The position numbers were made by a program, and so were the translations under genes. A DNA stretch of 23,243 nt from a bacterium (GTDB taxonomy: Bacteria > UBA10199 > 2-02-FULL-44-16 > JAAZCA01): NCBI GenBank assembly GCA_041648665.1, contig JBAZOP010000043.1:1-23243 (forward strand). Reading direction: 5' to 3'. Each line of letters starts with the position of its first letter. Positions within the stretch are counted from its first letter, which is position 1. The notes under the pieces are model-generated. The model was not told the origin of the DNA. It was given only the letters and a program-made list of their open reading frames with translations, and made no database searches. Shown here piece after piece: positions 1-9,624 of this stretch.

Positions 1-3000
1 CTCGATCTTCAGATCAAGGACAAGGGGCTGGCTGAGATCCCTGTTCACGTTGAGGCCGAAGTACGAGCCGCCGATGTTGTTGGCCAGATAGTAATTACCG
101 GCGTCCGGCCCCTCGGTCGAATCCGTCACCGATGCGGCGCCCGATGTGAACCTCATCCACACCTTGGCCTTGGCCAGCGGAGCGCTCTCTGGAGCGCCGG
201 CCGCGTTCCTGTCCTTGAGCAGGACCTTGACCGCGGCCTGCGAGCCGTTGTTCACCACTTCCTGCGCATAGGGCAGGTAGAAGAGGTTGGCCAGGAGCTG
301 CGACAGTTTGAAGGAGTCGGCCGAATTCGAGTGGTCGTCATTATTGAGATCGCCAAGCTGGACCGGATCCACCGTGTCGTCCGGATTGCTGAATATGTAC
401 AGCGCGTCGTGGACGCTGACCTGGCCGTCCTTGTTGGCGTCGCCCCACATGTAGCCCGCGACCGCGTACGTATCCATGGGCAGAGGCTGACACACGAGCT
501 GTATGCAGTAGAGACCTTCGTCGCACTCGCCCGCATGGTTCTCGCAGGACTCGCCCGCGGCCGGGTCTACGAAACCGCTGCCGGCCACTATGCTTATCGG
601 ATTCTCCGCGCTCGCCGCGGCGCAATCCTCCGGATCGGCTTCCGGAGTGGAGCAGATGCTCTCGCCGCCGTCGCCCACCAGCGATATAAGATCGCCGGTG
701 ATCTCTGCGGTGGCCTGGGCCTGCGCCGTGAAGGTCAGCTGCGCGACCTTCACGAGGCCGGCGGCCGGGGAAACGCATTCGCCGTAGCCGTTCACCTTGA
801 TCACGTCATCGCCGCCGATCTGGTTTATATTTATGTTGCCGGTCCCGACCAGCACCGAGCCGGAGCTGTACTGGAACACGCCGGTCGGATCGACCTTGAG
901 CGTGAGGTCGAACGCGCAGAGATGCTCTGCGCCGGTGTTGATCCATATCCCCACCGGGACGGAATCGGCCGCATCGAGCGAGCGTATGAAGCGTCCGTCG
1001 GCCTGCGACGCGCCCGAGAACTCGCCCACGTCCGTGTCGCGGCGCGCGGGCGCAAGGTTCACCGCCAGCCTGAACGGATCGCTTTCGACGGCGCCGCCCG
1101 CTGCGGTGATCGCCACCGCCGCGTTGGCCTTGGCGCGCAGATTGCCGCCCGAGGAGACAATCGCCTCCGTGACCGGGTCGCCAGACTCGAGCATCGCTCC
1201 GATCGGCCTCGAATCCACCGTTGCTGACCCCGCGCTCACGTCCGCAGGCAGGCCTATCCGCGCGATCGACATGCCAAGCAAACCCGCGTACGTCTGCTGG
1301 CCGGCCTTCATCGCAAAGAAACGGCTCTGCTCGGCATCTTCCAGCCTCCCCAGGACCCTGAGGGTCCCGTTCGCCCCGCCCAGATCCGACCGCTGCGAGG
1401 AGAACGTGGCGTGGAACTTCTCGGTGCCGAACGCCCGACCCTCGAAGTCGGTCCCGAAGTGATTGGAGATGTTCGCGGAATCACCGAGGACAAAGAGCGA
1501 ATTCATTTCCGCGCCCATGCCTGCGGTTATGCTATGTACGGACGTCTTCTCTTCATATGCCGACGCCGGCTGATCGACTACAGCCGTGATGCTTCCGTTT
1601 CCGGTCGGCGTTATCGGCCTGTATGCCTCGTCGAGCGCGCCGGTGACGCCGGCCATACCCACGGGCTCATCCGCCGTCATGGCGGACGACACGTTGGCCG
1701 TTATGTTCTTCCATATCTCCGTCTCGACCCAGGGGCTGCCGGAGAACTTCTTAAAGAGGCCCCATGCCTTCGCGCGGCCTCGCTCCATCCTGGCCGAATC
1801 CCCGCCTATCGCCTCGAAGCCCGCGTCGAACTTGCGCACCTCGGGCGGGATGTCGGCGTTGAACACCGGCTTGAACTCATCGGGGTAGTCGGCCGAAGGA
1901 TCGAAGTCCTCGGTCGTGCGGACCGCCAACTCCTCTATGGAGCGTGCGCAGATCGCGAAACTCACCGGATCCGCCCCGCCGTACGTGACCGTCACCTTGT
2001 TGCAGCCGATGTTGCTGTTGCCCGAGATCCTCTGCGCCAGCGCGAGGGTGGGATTCACCGTCACAGCCAAAGGATCGCCGCTGATGACGACCGTCGCATC
2101 CGCGGTGACGTCCGCAGCGCCGCCGTCGCAAGTCTGCGGCGCGGAGCTGTAGAAGCAGCTCGTCACCGAGAAGGCGAGTTTGTCGGGGAGACCCAGGGCC
2201 GCCTTGGCCAGATCGGTCGAAGACCTGGCCATATCGAATACCGGCAGCGTCTCGCCCACGGGCGCAGGCACCGCCCCGCTTATCCCTGTGGCCAGAGCCA
2301 CATCGTTCACGCCGCCCACGAGCACCTTGAGACGCTCCGTGCCGAAATTGCTGATCACGGTGGCGAGGCCTTCCTTGCCGAGATAGCCGGCCTTCACGTT
2401 CGCGCTCCCGCTCTTCACCGCCTGCACCTCGTAGAGAGAGGCGTTGAGCGTGAACGGCCCGTCCGCCGCAGGCTCCAGGGAAAGCGTCGCTTGGCCCGTA
2501 ACGTCGGCGCGCTTGCCGCCCTCGTATATGGCCCACACGCTGACCGGGCCCTTCTGCTCCTTGACCATGAACGCATTGAAGAGCGATGCCTGGCCGCCTA
2601 TCTCCTGAGACGACAGAGCGGGATTCGCCAAAGAGATGGAGCCCACGGCGCTGACCTCGATCCGCTCCAGCTCGACCGTGTCGATCGGAGACACGTTGAT
2701 GTTGCCGAGCGCAACCGTGTCATAAGTTATCGCGGCCGTCGCCGAAGAGGCGAGCGATGGATCGACCGACACCCTGCAGCGGCCGTCTATCGTCATCTGA
2801 GGCAGGCTGGAGTTCACCTGCGCGCAGTCTATCCCGCGCGTGAAGTCGAACTCCCTGCCGTCCACGATCATTCCGATCTTCAGCTGCGTGCGCTGGTACT
2901 CCGTCGATCCCGCCACCTTGGCGAGAGTTGCAGCGGTAGCGCGATCGCCGTCGTATATGATGCCCAGATCGCCGGCGTTGAACCTCCAGCCGACCGCGGG

Positions 3001-6000
3001 CATCTGCATGTCAGCCGCCGTGACCGTGCCGCTCACCTTTGCGCTCACGCCTGACGGGATCGTGATCTTGCCGGCCGTGGCGGCAAAGCCCGACGCCGTC
3101 GCAGCACCGTAGGGAAGGGTCGAGGTGGTGCCGGAGTTTCCGCCGGCCTTCACGCTGACCTTGTACGCGGTGGCGAACGATTCAGGCTCGTCCGCCTCCG
3201 AAACCCAGTTGCGGTCCACGATCATGTGATGGTCGAGATAGCCGAAGGAACCGGACTCCGCGGCCTTGTCGAATATGGCGAGCTCGGTGTCCGTGGGTCC
3301 GTGCCCCGTGCTCACGATGGAGATCGGCGTCGGATCCGATGGATTGACCGGAATGGCGCTGGTGTTCCACAGGCTGACCACCCGCCCGTTCAGTCCGTAT
3401 GCGCCCGCCACGGCAGCGGCCTTCACCCTGAGCTTGAGTTTGAGATATGCCACGTCCGCGCCGCCCGGCGTGCCATCCGCGCCGGTCTGGGCCTTGAACC
3501 TGGTCCAGCCGCCCGTCCCCGCGAGCACCACCGGCGTTCCGAAATTCGGCGCGATCGCCTGGAACGTATCCGCGACATATTCAAAGGGCGAGCTCTCCGT
3601 GAGGTCGAGCTCGAAGATTATCGTGCTGATATAGGGCGCGCCGTTCGAGTTCCCGCGCACCACTACCCAGAACTCCTCTCCCGGCGAACTCCCGCTTCCG
3701 GAGGCAAGCGGCCTGCGCGGCAGGTCGAGGAGCAGGTTGCCCGCAGGGACAGAGCCGTGACCCTGGTCCGCCACTACCTGCACCGGCGCCGTCTTCACCT
3801 CGACAGCGCCGCTCATGACCTTGAACGTCATGTCGCCCGGGCTCAGCTGCGTGTTTTCAAACGCATGCTCCGCGTACAGCACAGGGCCTGAGAAACCAAA
3901 GGGCGACTGGGTGAACGAAAGATCGTTCAGCTTGAAGGATATTCCGCTCGTCTGATAGATCGGCATCCCGGTGGAGTCGCGCAACATGGCGTAGGCAGAG
4001 AGTTTGCGGCCTGGTTCGGACTCTGAGGCAGGTACGCCCTCCCTCAAGTCCTGATACAGCGCAGAGCGCGCGAGCACGATCTTCGATTGGCCGGAATCGG
4101 CCGCCGCCGTGTTCGCCATAGCCTTCGTGACGACCAGGTTCGGATATAGATTTCCATCCCTGCCCACCACCCTGGACCTTATCTGAACCGAGTCCAGATC
4201 GACCCCGCCCATCAGGTGGCCGGTGTATTCTCCATCGAGGATGGAGAGATCGCCGCGCCAGAACGCCAGATCCTTCTCCAGGGGCGCGGTCTGGAATTCC
4301 ACGTACGCGCCGTTGATGGGGCTCGGCTGGACGCAGTGATCGCCGACGCATATGCCTTCGCCGCATTCGGCGTCAGTCGTGCAGTTGCCCACGCACAGGC
4401 CGGACACGCACTCGGAAGTCGCGCTCTCCGGCATCCCGTCGTCGCAGGCCGCCCCGTCGGGTTTCGACTGCCATGCCAGATAATCTGCCGCAGCGTCGCA
4501 ATACTGGCATGAGTTGTCCTCGGGGGAAGAATCTGCCGGACGGCACTCGCCGTCGATGAAGCACTGGCCAGAAGCGCACGAGGGTTCGCATTCGCCGCTT
4601 GTCGTGTTGCAGATCTCGCCCTCGCCGCACTGGGCGGTGTCCGCACATGGATCCACGCAGTTCCCATCATCGCAGACGAGCGGAGACGCACACGGGGCCT
4701 CCGGACATGACGAGGCTGTGCACTCGCTGCCGTTCCAGAACGGGGTCGGCTCCGCACATGCGCCGCAGGCACCGCCAATGCAGAACTCCCCTTCGGCCGG
4801 GCAGTCGAAGTCCGTCGCGCAGGATTCGCAGTCCGCAATCGGACCGTAATGGCATGCGGCCGTCAAACACACATCCATGGTGCAGCCGTTGCCGTCGTCG
4901 CAGTCGGCATCGACCGAGCACACCTCCGTGCAGAGGCTCGTAGGCTCATCACACGCATATCCCTCTGGGCAATCGGAATCCGCGTCGCATCCCCCTTCGG
5001 GCTGCGCCTGGCAGGCGCCGTCCACGCAGATGCCGTTCACCGGCGGCGTGCAGGAGCCTGTGACGTCAAACTCATAGCAGAGGTTGCTTACGCACTCGGT
5101 TGCCTTGCATACATTCGCCGGCTGAGCGCACGGGACCGAATCGCTGCATGCCGCACCGGTCGATTCGCCGCACTCGCCGCCGACGCACACGCCGTCGGCA
5201 GAGCACTCGGTCCCATTCGGGGCCGACACGTATACGCATATCCCTTCCGCGCACGAGCCCACGAGGCACTGCGACGGGTTGTCGAGGCCCTGGCACACGC
5301 TCGGGTCGCCCTCGCAGTTTATGGGCTGCTGGCAGAAGTCGTTGTAGCAGACCAGCCCATCGGGGCAGTCTTCGTTCGAGTCGCACGCAGGGCATACGCA
5401 TGCCTCGTCTTCGCATTCCTGGTACTGGGCGCAGGCCGTGTCCGGACACTCATCCCCCTGTGCGAGCGCGGGGCAAACGCATTCGAGCGTCCCCTGGTTC
5501 ACCACGAACGGAGGCTGACACGCATCCTCAGGCACGCAGTTCCCGTTCTGGATCACGTAGTCGGCCTGTTCGGGGCAGGGATCGCACGCGTCTCCCCATC
5601 CGTCGGAGTCGCCGTCCTCCTGTTTCTCGTTTTTATCGGCCGGGCAATTGTCGCACACGTCTCCCAAGCCGTCCTTGTCCACGTCGGACTGATCGTAGTT
5701 GGGATTGTTGGGACAGTTGTCGAATGACTCGTATGGAACGGCGAGGATTGGGCCGCCTTCAAAACCGGTCGAAATCCCCGTGGCTGCGCCGCCGACCGTC
5801 GCCCCACCCTCTTTGACAGGCGAGCTGCCGCCTCCTTCAGGGGCAGGCCCTGCGAATACCTTGGGCACGAAGATCTCGCCTACGTATGAAATTCCCCTCC
5901 ATATCTCTTCCAAATATGACGTGGGCCCCTGCTGAATATTGAGATCAAGCTGCTGTTGCACGCCCTGTTGGGGCAGCGTCTGGACGCCGGGTTGAGTCTG

Positions 6001-8667
6001 CACCCCGGGTTGGGCCTGACTATCGGGTTGAGTCTGGGCATCGGTTTGAGGCTGCACGACCTGCTCGACGACTCCCGGGTCCCAGATCGGCGGCTTGGTC
6101 TTCCAGTCGGGCGTCTGGGGTTTGCTCAGCGGGCCGAAGTCGCCGCGGCCGTCGCCGTCCGCATCGCCTTGATTGGGATTAGCGACATGAGGCCAGTTGT
6201 CGAGATTGTCCGGTATCAAATCGCTGTCAAAATCACCCCACTGGGCAACGACGCCTGTCGGCGGAGCCGGCCTCTTTGCGCAGTCCAGATACAGAGTCCC
6301 ATCCACCGTGCTGACAACAGGGGAGACAGCCGGATCGCAGAGCTGGCACAGATCGCCCACGCCGGAGCCGGCCACGATCTCTTCGCCATCGGCATCCTTG
6401 TCCGCCTGATCCCCGTTTGGGATCTGCGGGCAGTTGTCATAGCAGCAGTTGGTTTTCTTAGTCCCGGTGCAGGTCTCCTCTGAAAGGCCAGGATATCCGC
6501 AGCGGTTGGCGATCGGCGGGATCAAGGACGTGATGACCGGGAGGCCGGTCTCCGCATCGGTGATCGAATTCAGTTCCTTGTCCTTGACCGTATCGTTGTC
6601 CGCGTCCGTATCGCAGGCATCGCCTATGCCGTCGCCGTCAGTGTCCGCTTGGCCCGGGTTATATGTGTACGGACAGTTGTCGAAGCAGCCCTTGTCCTTC
6701 AAGAAATGCGCCAGCTCCCCGCCCTCATCCACCGGAGTGGGCGCCTTGGGAGTCAGCGAAAAATCGCCCGGCAACTGAGGCTGCGAACCGCCGGATTCGA
6801 CCGGGGTCGGGGCTGCGAGAAGCCCGAGCAGAGACATCTGCGGGCCCTGCAGGATTACCCCCTGCTGGGGCTGCACAGGCGCAACCTGCGGTATAGCCGG
6901 CGCATCGCCCTGCTGCCCGCCTTCATCCTGCGGTGCGAGCTGCGTTCCCTGCTGCACGGCGCCCCGGCCGTCCTCGGGCTCGACCTCCACTTCACGCTGT
7001 TTTTTGTCGCTCGTCTCGCCCTGCTGCTCGCCCACGAAAGTCATGCCTTCCAAAGCAGGAGTGGAGACCTCGAACTGTGCTTTGAAGCTGTCCGGCACTA
7101 TGCATTTACCCTTTGCAGTGCAGTGCAGGATGGTCTGACGGCGCGGGAAGAGCTCCGTGTCGGTCGCCGTGTCGGGATCGCAATCAGTCACAGAGCAGTA
7201 TTTGGTGAGAACGGGCCAGCGCGGCTTTTTGTAATAAGCGTTGGCCTTCTTTTCGCTCGGGCAGTTAGCGGACGCCATGTCGCAATGCACCATCGCGCCG
7301 TTGCAGAGCGGCGCGCCGAGGAAGGGCGGCGTAATGATGCCGTCCTCGTCAGGATCGGGGAAAAGCGATGCGTCCGGGATCTTCCCCACTTCCACGCCGG
7401 GCTTGCTGATGCCGATGTCGATCTCGCCCCCACCGCCGGCGTACGGAGTGGGTTCTTCCTTCGGCGCAACGGCCGCGCCGACCACAGCTGGGGCTGTGGC
7501 AAGAGTATCGACCTTGGCCGTGGTCACAGCACCCGCGCCGACCGCGTCCGAAGTTGTAGCGAGAGTATCGACCTTGGCCGTGGTCACAGCGCCCGCGCCG
7601 AGCGCAGCCTCCGAGGTAGGCTCGCCCTGCTGCAGCAGCTCCGCACCTCCGACCACTGCGACATCCTCCGGGATCTTGACCTGTTCAGCAGGGATCTGAA
7701 GCTGTGGACCCTGCGGGGTCGCCGCTGCGCCCTGAACAACGGTGCTTGGCGCCTGCGGCGGGGCAACGGCAGCGGGCTGCTGCACGATCACTGCCCGGCT
7801 TGTCTGAGTCGGCTCAACCGGTTGCACGACAGCCGCCATCTTGTCTGTCTGCGCGGGCTCTACGACAGCGAGCGCCGAGACGCCTGCCGCCTGTTCGGAG
7901 AGCTCTATGGACGCGCGCGTCGGGATCGCCTGCGTGATATCGAAATCGGCCAGCTCTATCCTGTATTGCCCGTTCTTGAACGTGAACGAGAGCGGGATCG
8001 GAGTCAGCGGTTTATCCTGTTTCTTCGCATCGATCGCAGCGGCAAGCCCCGACACTGCGGCGACGTATGCGCTGCAGCCCGCGCCCGACAAGTTGGCAGA
8101 ACAGAGGATCTCGCCCGGCACGATGCCTTCCACCTCCAGCGTGTTGAAGTCGGTCGACGGGACCACCACACCATCAGGCGGCTTGATCGTGTATGCGATG
8201 GAGAATTGCACGATATCGCGGCTGCGATCCCCCGCCACCACGGTGAGACCAAGAGGTTCGACATTAGCGACCACAGCCGGGATGCCCACGATCTCCTTCT
8301 GCTCCGGACTAACCTGCGGTTGAACCGCAAGTTCCGGTTGAGCTGTGACCTCCGGTTGAACTGTGACCTGCGGCTGAGCTGTGACCTCAGGCTGCGCTGT
8401 AGCCCGCGGCTGAACTGTGACCTGCGGCTGAACCGTGACCTGCGGCTGAACCGTGACCTGCGGCTGAACCGTGACCTGCGGCTGAACCGTGACCTGCGGC
8501 TCTGCTGTGACCTGAGGTTTCACCGGCACAACTGTCCGCAAACCAACCTGCGCAAACAGGGGACTGAAATCGAACAGCGAGGCGGCCAGGTTTGTCGCAG
8601 CAAGGACAGCGACGCACACGAGCGCCGGGCGCACGAAACGATTATTGAGATGCGCTTTGATCTTCAT
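1..8667 (-). CDS. Giant secreted multidomain protein (TSP3, Cys-rich, cohesin-like and dockerin-like), C-terminus outside window
   Basis: Every minus-strand codon from ATG at 8667 to base 1 was read and no stop occurs, giving at least 2,889 residues. GGAGG lies 8 bases before the ATG. Residues 1-42 form an export signal with a basic start, a hydrophobic core and likely cleavage after LFA. Residues 50-121 are 12 hexapeptides of the QPQVTV type. Residues about 125-255 look like a folded beta domain. Low-complexity Pro/Gln/Ala linkers follow. TSP3-like calcium motifs (DNCP, DxDGDGxGDxCD) occur near residues 662-697, 743-764, 812-843 and 982-1031. Residues about 1040-1450 are Cys-rich with motifs such as CDDGNGCTMDVC. 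A long beta-rich region follows. Residues about 2569-2670 resemble a cohesin, and 2742-2805 a dockerin (GDANKDGQVSVHDA, then GDLNNDDHSNSAD). The role is inferred as a surface or extracellular calcium-stabilised scaffold or adhesin; no catalytic domain was recognised. Long antisense open frames here are shadows. Confidence 0.88.
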   Translation of the reverse strand, partial: MKIKAHLNNRFVRPALVCVAVLAATNLAASLFDFSPLFAQVGLRTVVPVKPQVTAEPQVTVQPQVTVQPQVTVQPQVTVQPQVTVQPRATAQPEVTAQPQVTVQPEVTAQPELAVQPQVSPEQKEIVGIPAVVANVEPLGLTVVAGDRSRDIVQFSIAYTIKPPDGVVVPSTDFNTLEVEGIVPGEILCSANLSGAGCSAYVAAVSGLAAAIDAKKQDKPLTPIPLSFTFKNGQYRIELADFDITQAIPTRASIELSEQAAGVSALAVVEPAQTDKMAAVVQPVEPTQTSRAVIVQQPAAVAPPQAPSTVVQGAAATPQGPQLQIPAEQVKIPEDVAVVGGAELLQQGEPTSEAALGAGAVTTAKVDTLATTSDAVGAGAVTTAKVDTLATAPAVVGAAVAPKEEPTPYAGGGGEIDIGISKPGVEVGKIPDASLFPDPDEDGIITPPFLGAPLCNGAMVHCDMASANCPSEKKANAYYKKPRWPVLTKYCSVTDCDPDTATDTELFPRRQTILHCTAKGKCIVPDSFKAQFEVSTPALEGMTFVGEQQGETSDKKQREVEVEPEDGRGAVQQGTQLAPQDEGGQQGDAPAIPQVAPVQPQQGVILQGPQMSLLGLLAAPTPVESGGSQPQLPGDFSLTPKAPTPVDEGGELAHFLKDKGCFDNCPYTYNPGQADTDGDGIGDACDTDADNDTVKDKELNSITDAETGLPVITSLIPPIANRCGYPGLSEETCTGTKKTNCCYDNCPQIPNGDQADKDADGEEIVAGSGVGDLCQLCDPAVSPVVSTVDGTLYLDCAKRPAPPTGVVAQWGDFDSDLIPDNLDNWPHVANPNQGDADGDGRGDFGPLSKPQTPDWKTKPPIWDPGVVEQVVQPQTDAQTQPDSQAQPGVQTQPGVQTLPQQGVQQQLDLNIQQGPTSYLEEIWRGISYVGEIFVPKVFAGPAPEGGGSSPVKEGGATVGGAATGISTGFEGGPILAVPYESFDNCPNNPNYDQSDVDKDGLGDVCDNCPADKNEKQEDGDSDGWGDACDPCPEQADYVIQNGNCVPEDACQPPFVVNQGTLECVCPALAQGDECPDTACAQYQECEDEACVCPACDSNEDCPDGLVCYNDFCQQPINCEGDPSVCQGLDNPSQCLVGSCAEGICVYVSAPNGTECSADGVCVGGECGESTGAACSDSVPCAQPANVCKATECVSNLCYEFDVTGSCTPPVNGICVDGACQAQPEGGCDADSDCPEGYACDEPTSLCTEVCSVDADCDDGNGCTMDVCLTAACHYGPIADCESCATDFDCPAEGEFCIGGACGACAEPTPFWNGSECTASSCPEAPCASPLVCDDGNCVDPCADTAQCGEGEICNTTSGECEPSCASGQCFIDGECRPADSSPEDNSCQYCDAAADYLAWQSKPDGAACDDGMPESATSECVSGLCVGNCTTDAECGEGICVGDHCVQPSPINGAYVEFQTAPLEKDLAFWRGDLSILDGEYTGHLMGGVDLDSVQIRSRVVGRDGNLYPNLVVTKAMANTAAADSGQSKIVLARSALYQDLREGVPASESEPGRKLSAYAMLRDSTGMPIYQTSGISFKLNDLSFTQSPFGFSGPVLYAEHAFENTQLSPGDMTFKVMSGAVEVKTAPVQVVADQGHGSVPAGNLLLDLPRRPLASGSGSSPGEEFWVVVRGNSNGAPYISTIIFELDLTESSPFEYVADTFQAIAPNFGTPVVLAGTGGWTRFKAQTGADGTPGGADVAYLKLKLRVKAAAVAGAYGLNGRVVSLWNTSAIPVNPSDPTPISIVSTGHGPTDTELAIFDKAAESGSFGYLDHHMIVDRNWVSEADEPESFATAYKVSVKAGGNSGTTSTLPYGAATASGFAATAGKITIPSGVSAKVSGTVTAADMQMPAVGWRFNAGDLGIIYDGDRATAATLAKVAGSTEYQRTQLKIGMIVDGREFDFTRGIDCAQVNSSLPQMTIDGRCRVSVDPSLASSATAAITYDTVALGNINVSPIDTVELERIEVSAVGSISLANPALSSQEIGGQASLFNAFMVKEQKGPVSVWAIYEGGKRADVTGQATLSLEPAADGPFTLNASLYEVQAVKSGSANVKAGYLGKEGLATVISNFGTERLKVLVGGVNDVALATGISGAVPAPVGETLPVFDMARSSTDLAKAALGLPDKLAFSVTSCFYSSAPQTCDGGAADVTADATVVISGDPLAVTVNPTLALAQRISGNSNIGCNKVTVTYGGADPVSFAICARSIEELAVRTTEDFDPSADYPDEFKPVFNADIPPEVRKFDAGFEAIGGDSARMERGRAKAWGLFKKFSGSPWVETEIWKNITANVSSAMTADEPVGMAGVTGALDEAYRPITPTGNGSITAVVDQPASAYEEKTSVHSITAGMGAEMNSLFVLGDSANISNHFGTDFEGRAFGTEKFHATFSSQRSDLGGANGTLRVLGRLEDAEQSRFFAMKAGQQTYAGLLGMSIARIGLPADVSAGSATVDSRPIGAMLESGDPVTEAIVSSGGNLRAKANAAVAITAAGGAVESDPFRLAVNLAPARRDTDVGEFSGASQADGRFIRSLDAADSVPVGIWINTGAEHLCAFDLTLKVDPTGVFQYSSGSVLVGTGNININQIGGDDVIKVNGYGECVSPAAGLVKVAQLTFTAQAQATAEITGDLISLVGDGGESICSTPEADPEDCAAASAENPISIVAGSGFVDPAAGESCENHAGECDEGLYCIQLVCQPLPMDTYAVAGYMWGDANKDGQVSVHDALYIFSNPDDTVDPVQLGDLNNDDHSNSADSFKLSQLLANLFYLPYAQEVVNNGSQAAVKVLLKDRNAAGAPESAPLAKAKVWMRFTSGAASVTDSTEGPDAGNYYLANNIGGSYFGLNVNRDLSQPLVLDLKIE
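7495..7599 (-). repeat. 60-bp period tandem duplication in the giant gene
   Basis: Two copies of a 15-residue segment, GAGAVTTAKVDTLAT, occupy 7555-7599 and 7495-7539 with a 60-bp period. They sit in the low-complexity linker before the first TSP3-like stretch. The DNA of the copies is close to identical, which suggests a recent in-frame duplication. Confidence 0.8.
8305..8520 (-). repeat. 18-bp tandem repeat encoding 12 QPQVTV-type hexapeptides
   Basis: Twelve consecutive 18-bp units lie inside the giant gene and encode residues 50-121. The central units are identical or nearly so at the DNA level, while the outer units vary (EPQVTA, QPRATA, QPEVTA, QPELAV). The pattern V-T-V-Q-P-Q suggests an extended, proline-spaced stalk just after the signal peptide. 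Near-identity of the central copies points to recent expansion by slippage, so copy number may vary between strains. Confidence 0.9.
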
Positions 8668-8895
8668 GACAGATGCCTCCGATTGAAAAAAAGGCAGAGA
8701 ATACGACACCGCATAAGGAGCAATATTCGTACCATTATTCAGGGTCGATTTAAACAAATTTATTCGTGTTTAAGCATAGTTAGGCGATTTTAAGGTGTGT
8801 CGTATAACTAATTAGAAACACTGGGAAAAAGTAAAACAAAGTCCCCCCTCATCGCCATAGCCCGGCTGAGCGAAAGACAGTCCGGAAAATTCATT
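8668..8895. promoter_or_regulatory. A+T-rich leader/intergenic region with long-range inverted repeat
   Basis: This is the upstream region of the giant gene (minus) and lies ahead of the kinase gene (plus); it is much richer in A+T than either. ATACGACACC at 8701-8710 and GGTGTGTCGTAT at 8804-8815 are inverted copies. Between them, TTAAACA and TGTTTAA around 8751-8773 form a second short inverted repeat with a 9-base loop. Together they could fold the 5' leader of the giant mRNA or bind a regulator. No known riboswitch consensus was recognised and no convincing -35/-10 pair could be fixed. Confidence 0.35.
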
Positions 8896-8985
8896 ATGAG
8901 AAAACGTCAATACATTGACGAAGCTGCGAATATGGACAAAGGCGACCCCCTCTGTTATAGGGCGCGCATGCCATCCCAGAATCAG

Positions 8986-9612
8986 ATGAGTTATATCGCG
9001 GTCGACGGACCGATCGGCGCGGGCAAGACCACGCTGGCAAAGATGCTATCCGAGGATATCGGCGCTCACCTCTGCCTCGAACCGGCTGAGAAGAACCCGT
9101 TCCTCGCCGAATTCTACAAGGACCGCCAGCGCAACGCGTTCAAGACCCAGATATTCTTCCTCCTCAACCGCTACCAGCAGCAGCTGGAGCTTCGCCAGCG
9201 CGACCTCTTCGCGCGCGAGCTCATATGCGACTACACCTTCGCAAAGGATCTGATCTTCGCGAAGGTGAACTTGAGCGAGGAAGAGCTGAAGCTCTACAAT
9301 ACGATATTCAACCTGCTGCGCGAACGGCTGCCCAAGCCGGATCTCGTGATCTACATGAAGGCCGACTCGAGCGTGCTGCTCTCGAGGATCAAAAAGCGCG
9401 GGGTGGATTACGAGCGCCCGATATCGCAGGAATACCTCGAACAGCTGACCGAGAGCTACAGCCGGTATTTCCTGGACTACGACGAGACTCCGCTATTGGT
9501 GGTGGACACGAGCCGGCAGAACTATCTGGAGAACGCCGAGGACTTCCAGAACATCAAGCGCGCGATCCTCTCGCACAAAGGCGGGACCGTGCATCTGATC
9601 GCAAGATCGTAG
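8986..9612 (+). CDS. Deoxynucleoside kinase (deoxyadenosine/deoxyguanosine kinase type)
   Basis: Phosphorylates a deoxynucleoside with ATP in the cytoplasmic salvage pathway; the base specificity cannot be told from sequence. The ATG at 8986 gives 208 residues, close to bacterial dNK enzymes, and places the P-loop (GPIGAGKTT) at residues 8-16 directly after the usual first beta strand MSYIAVD. The DYTFAKDLIFA segment is the substrate-side motif region, and IKKRGVDYERP is the arginine-containing lid. Upstream in-frame ATGs at 8968 and 8896 exist but add residues with no family resemblance, and none of the starts has a strong Shine-Dalgarno sequence. The stop is 12 bases before panB, so the gene likely shares an operon with panB and panC. 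As I recall, this neighbourhood is common in deltaproteobacteria. Confidence 0.88.
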   Translation: MSYIAVDGPIGAGKTTLAKMLSEDIGAHLCLEPAEKNPFLAEFYKDRQRNAFKTQIFFLLNRYQQQLELRQRDLFARELICDYTFAKDLIFAKVNLSEEELKLYNTIFNLLRERLPKPDLVIYMKADSSVLLSRIKKRGVDYERPISQEYLEQLTESYSRYFLDYDETPLLVVDTSRQNYLENAEDFQNIKRAILSHKGGTVHLIARS

Positions 9613-9624
9613 GTGAAACATTCC

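Noticed and set aside
1411..3054. Plus-strand open frame of about 547 codons
   Set aside because: It is also antisense to the giant gene, with the Arg/His-rich composition of a shadow frame in G+C-rich coding DNA and no ribosome-binding site or known domain.
8305..8520. CRISPR-like regular array
   Set aside because: The units are contiguous 18-bp repeats without spacers and encode an in-frame hexapeptide array inside a gene.
6649..8793. Long plus-strand open frame of about 714 codons
   Set aside because: It lies antisense to the giant secreted protein, is Arg/Leu/His-rich without recognisable domains, and mirrors the tandem repeats of the real gene. The minus-strand reading has a signal peptide and known motifs.
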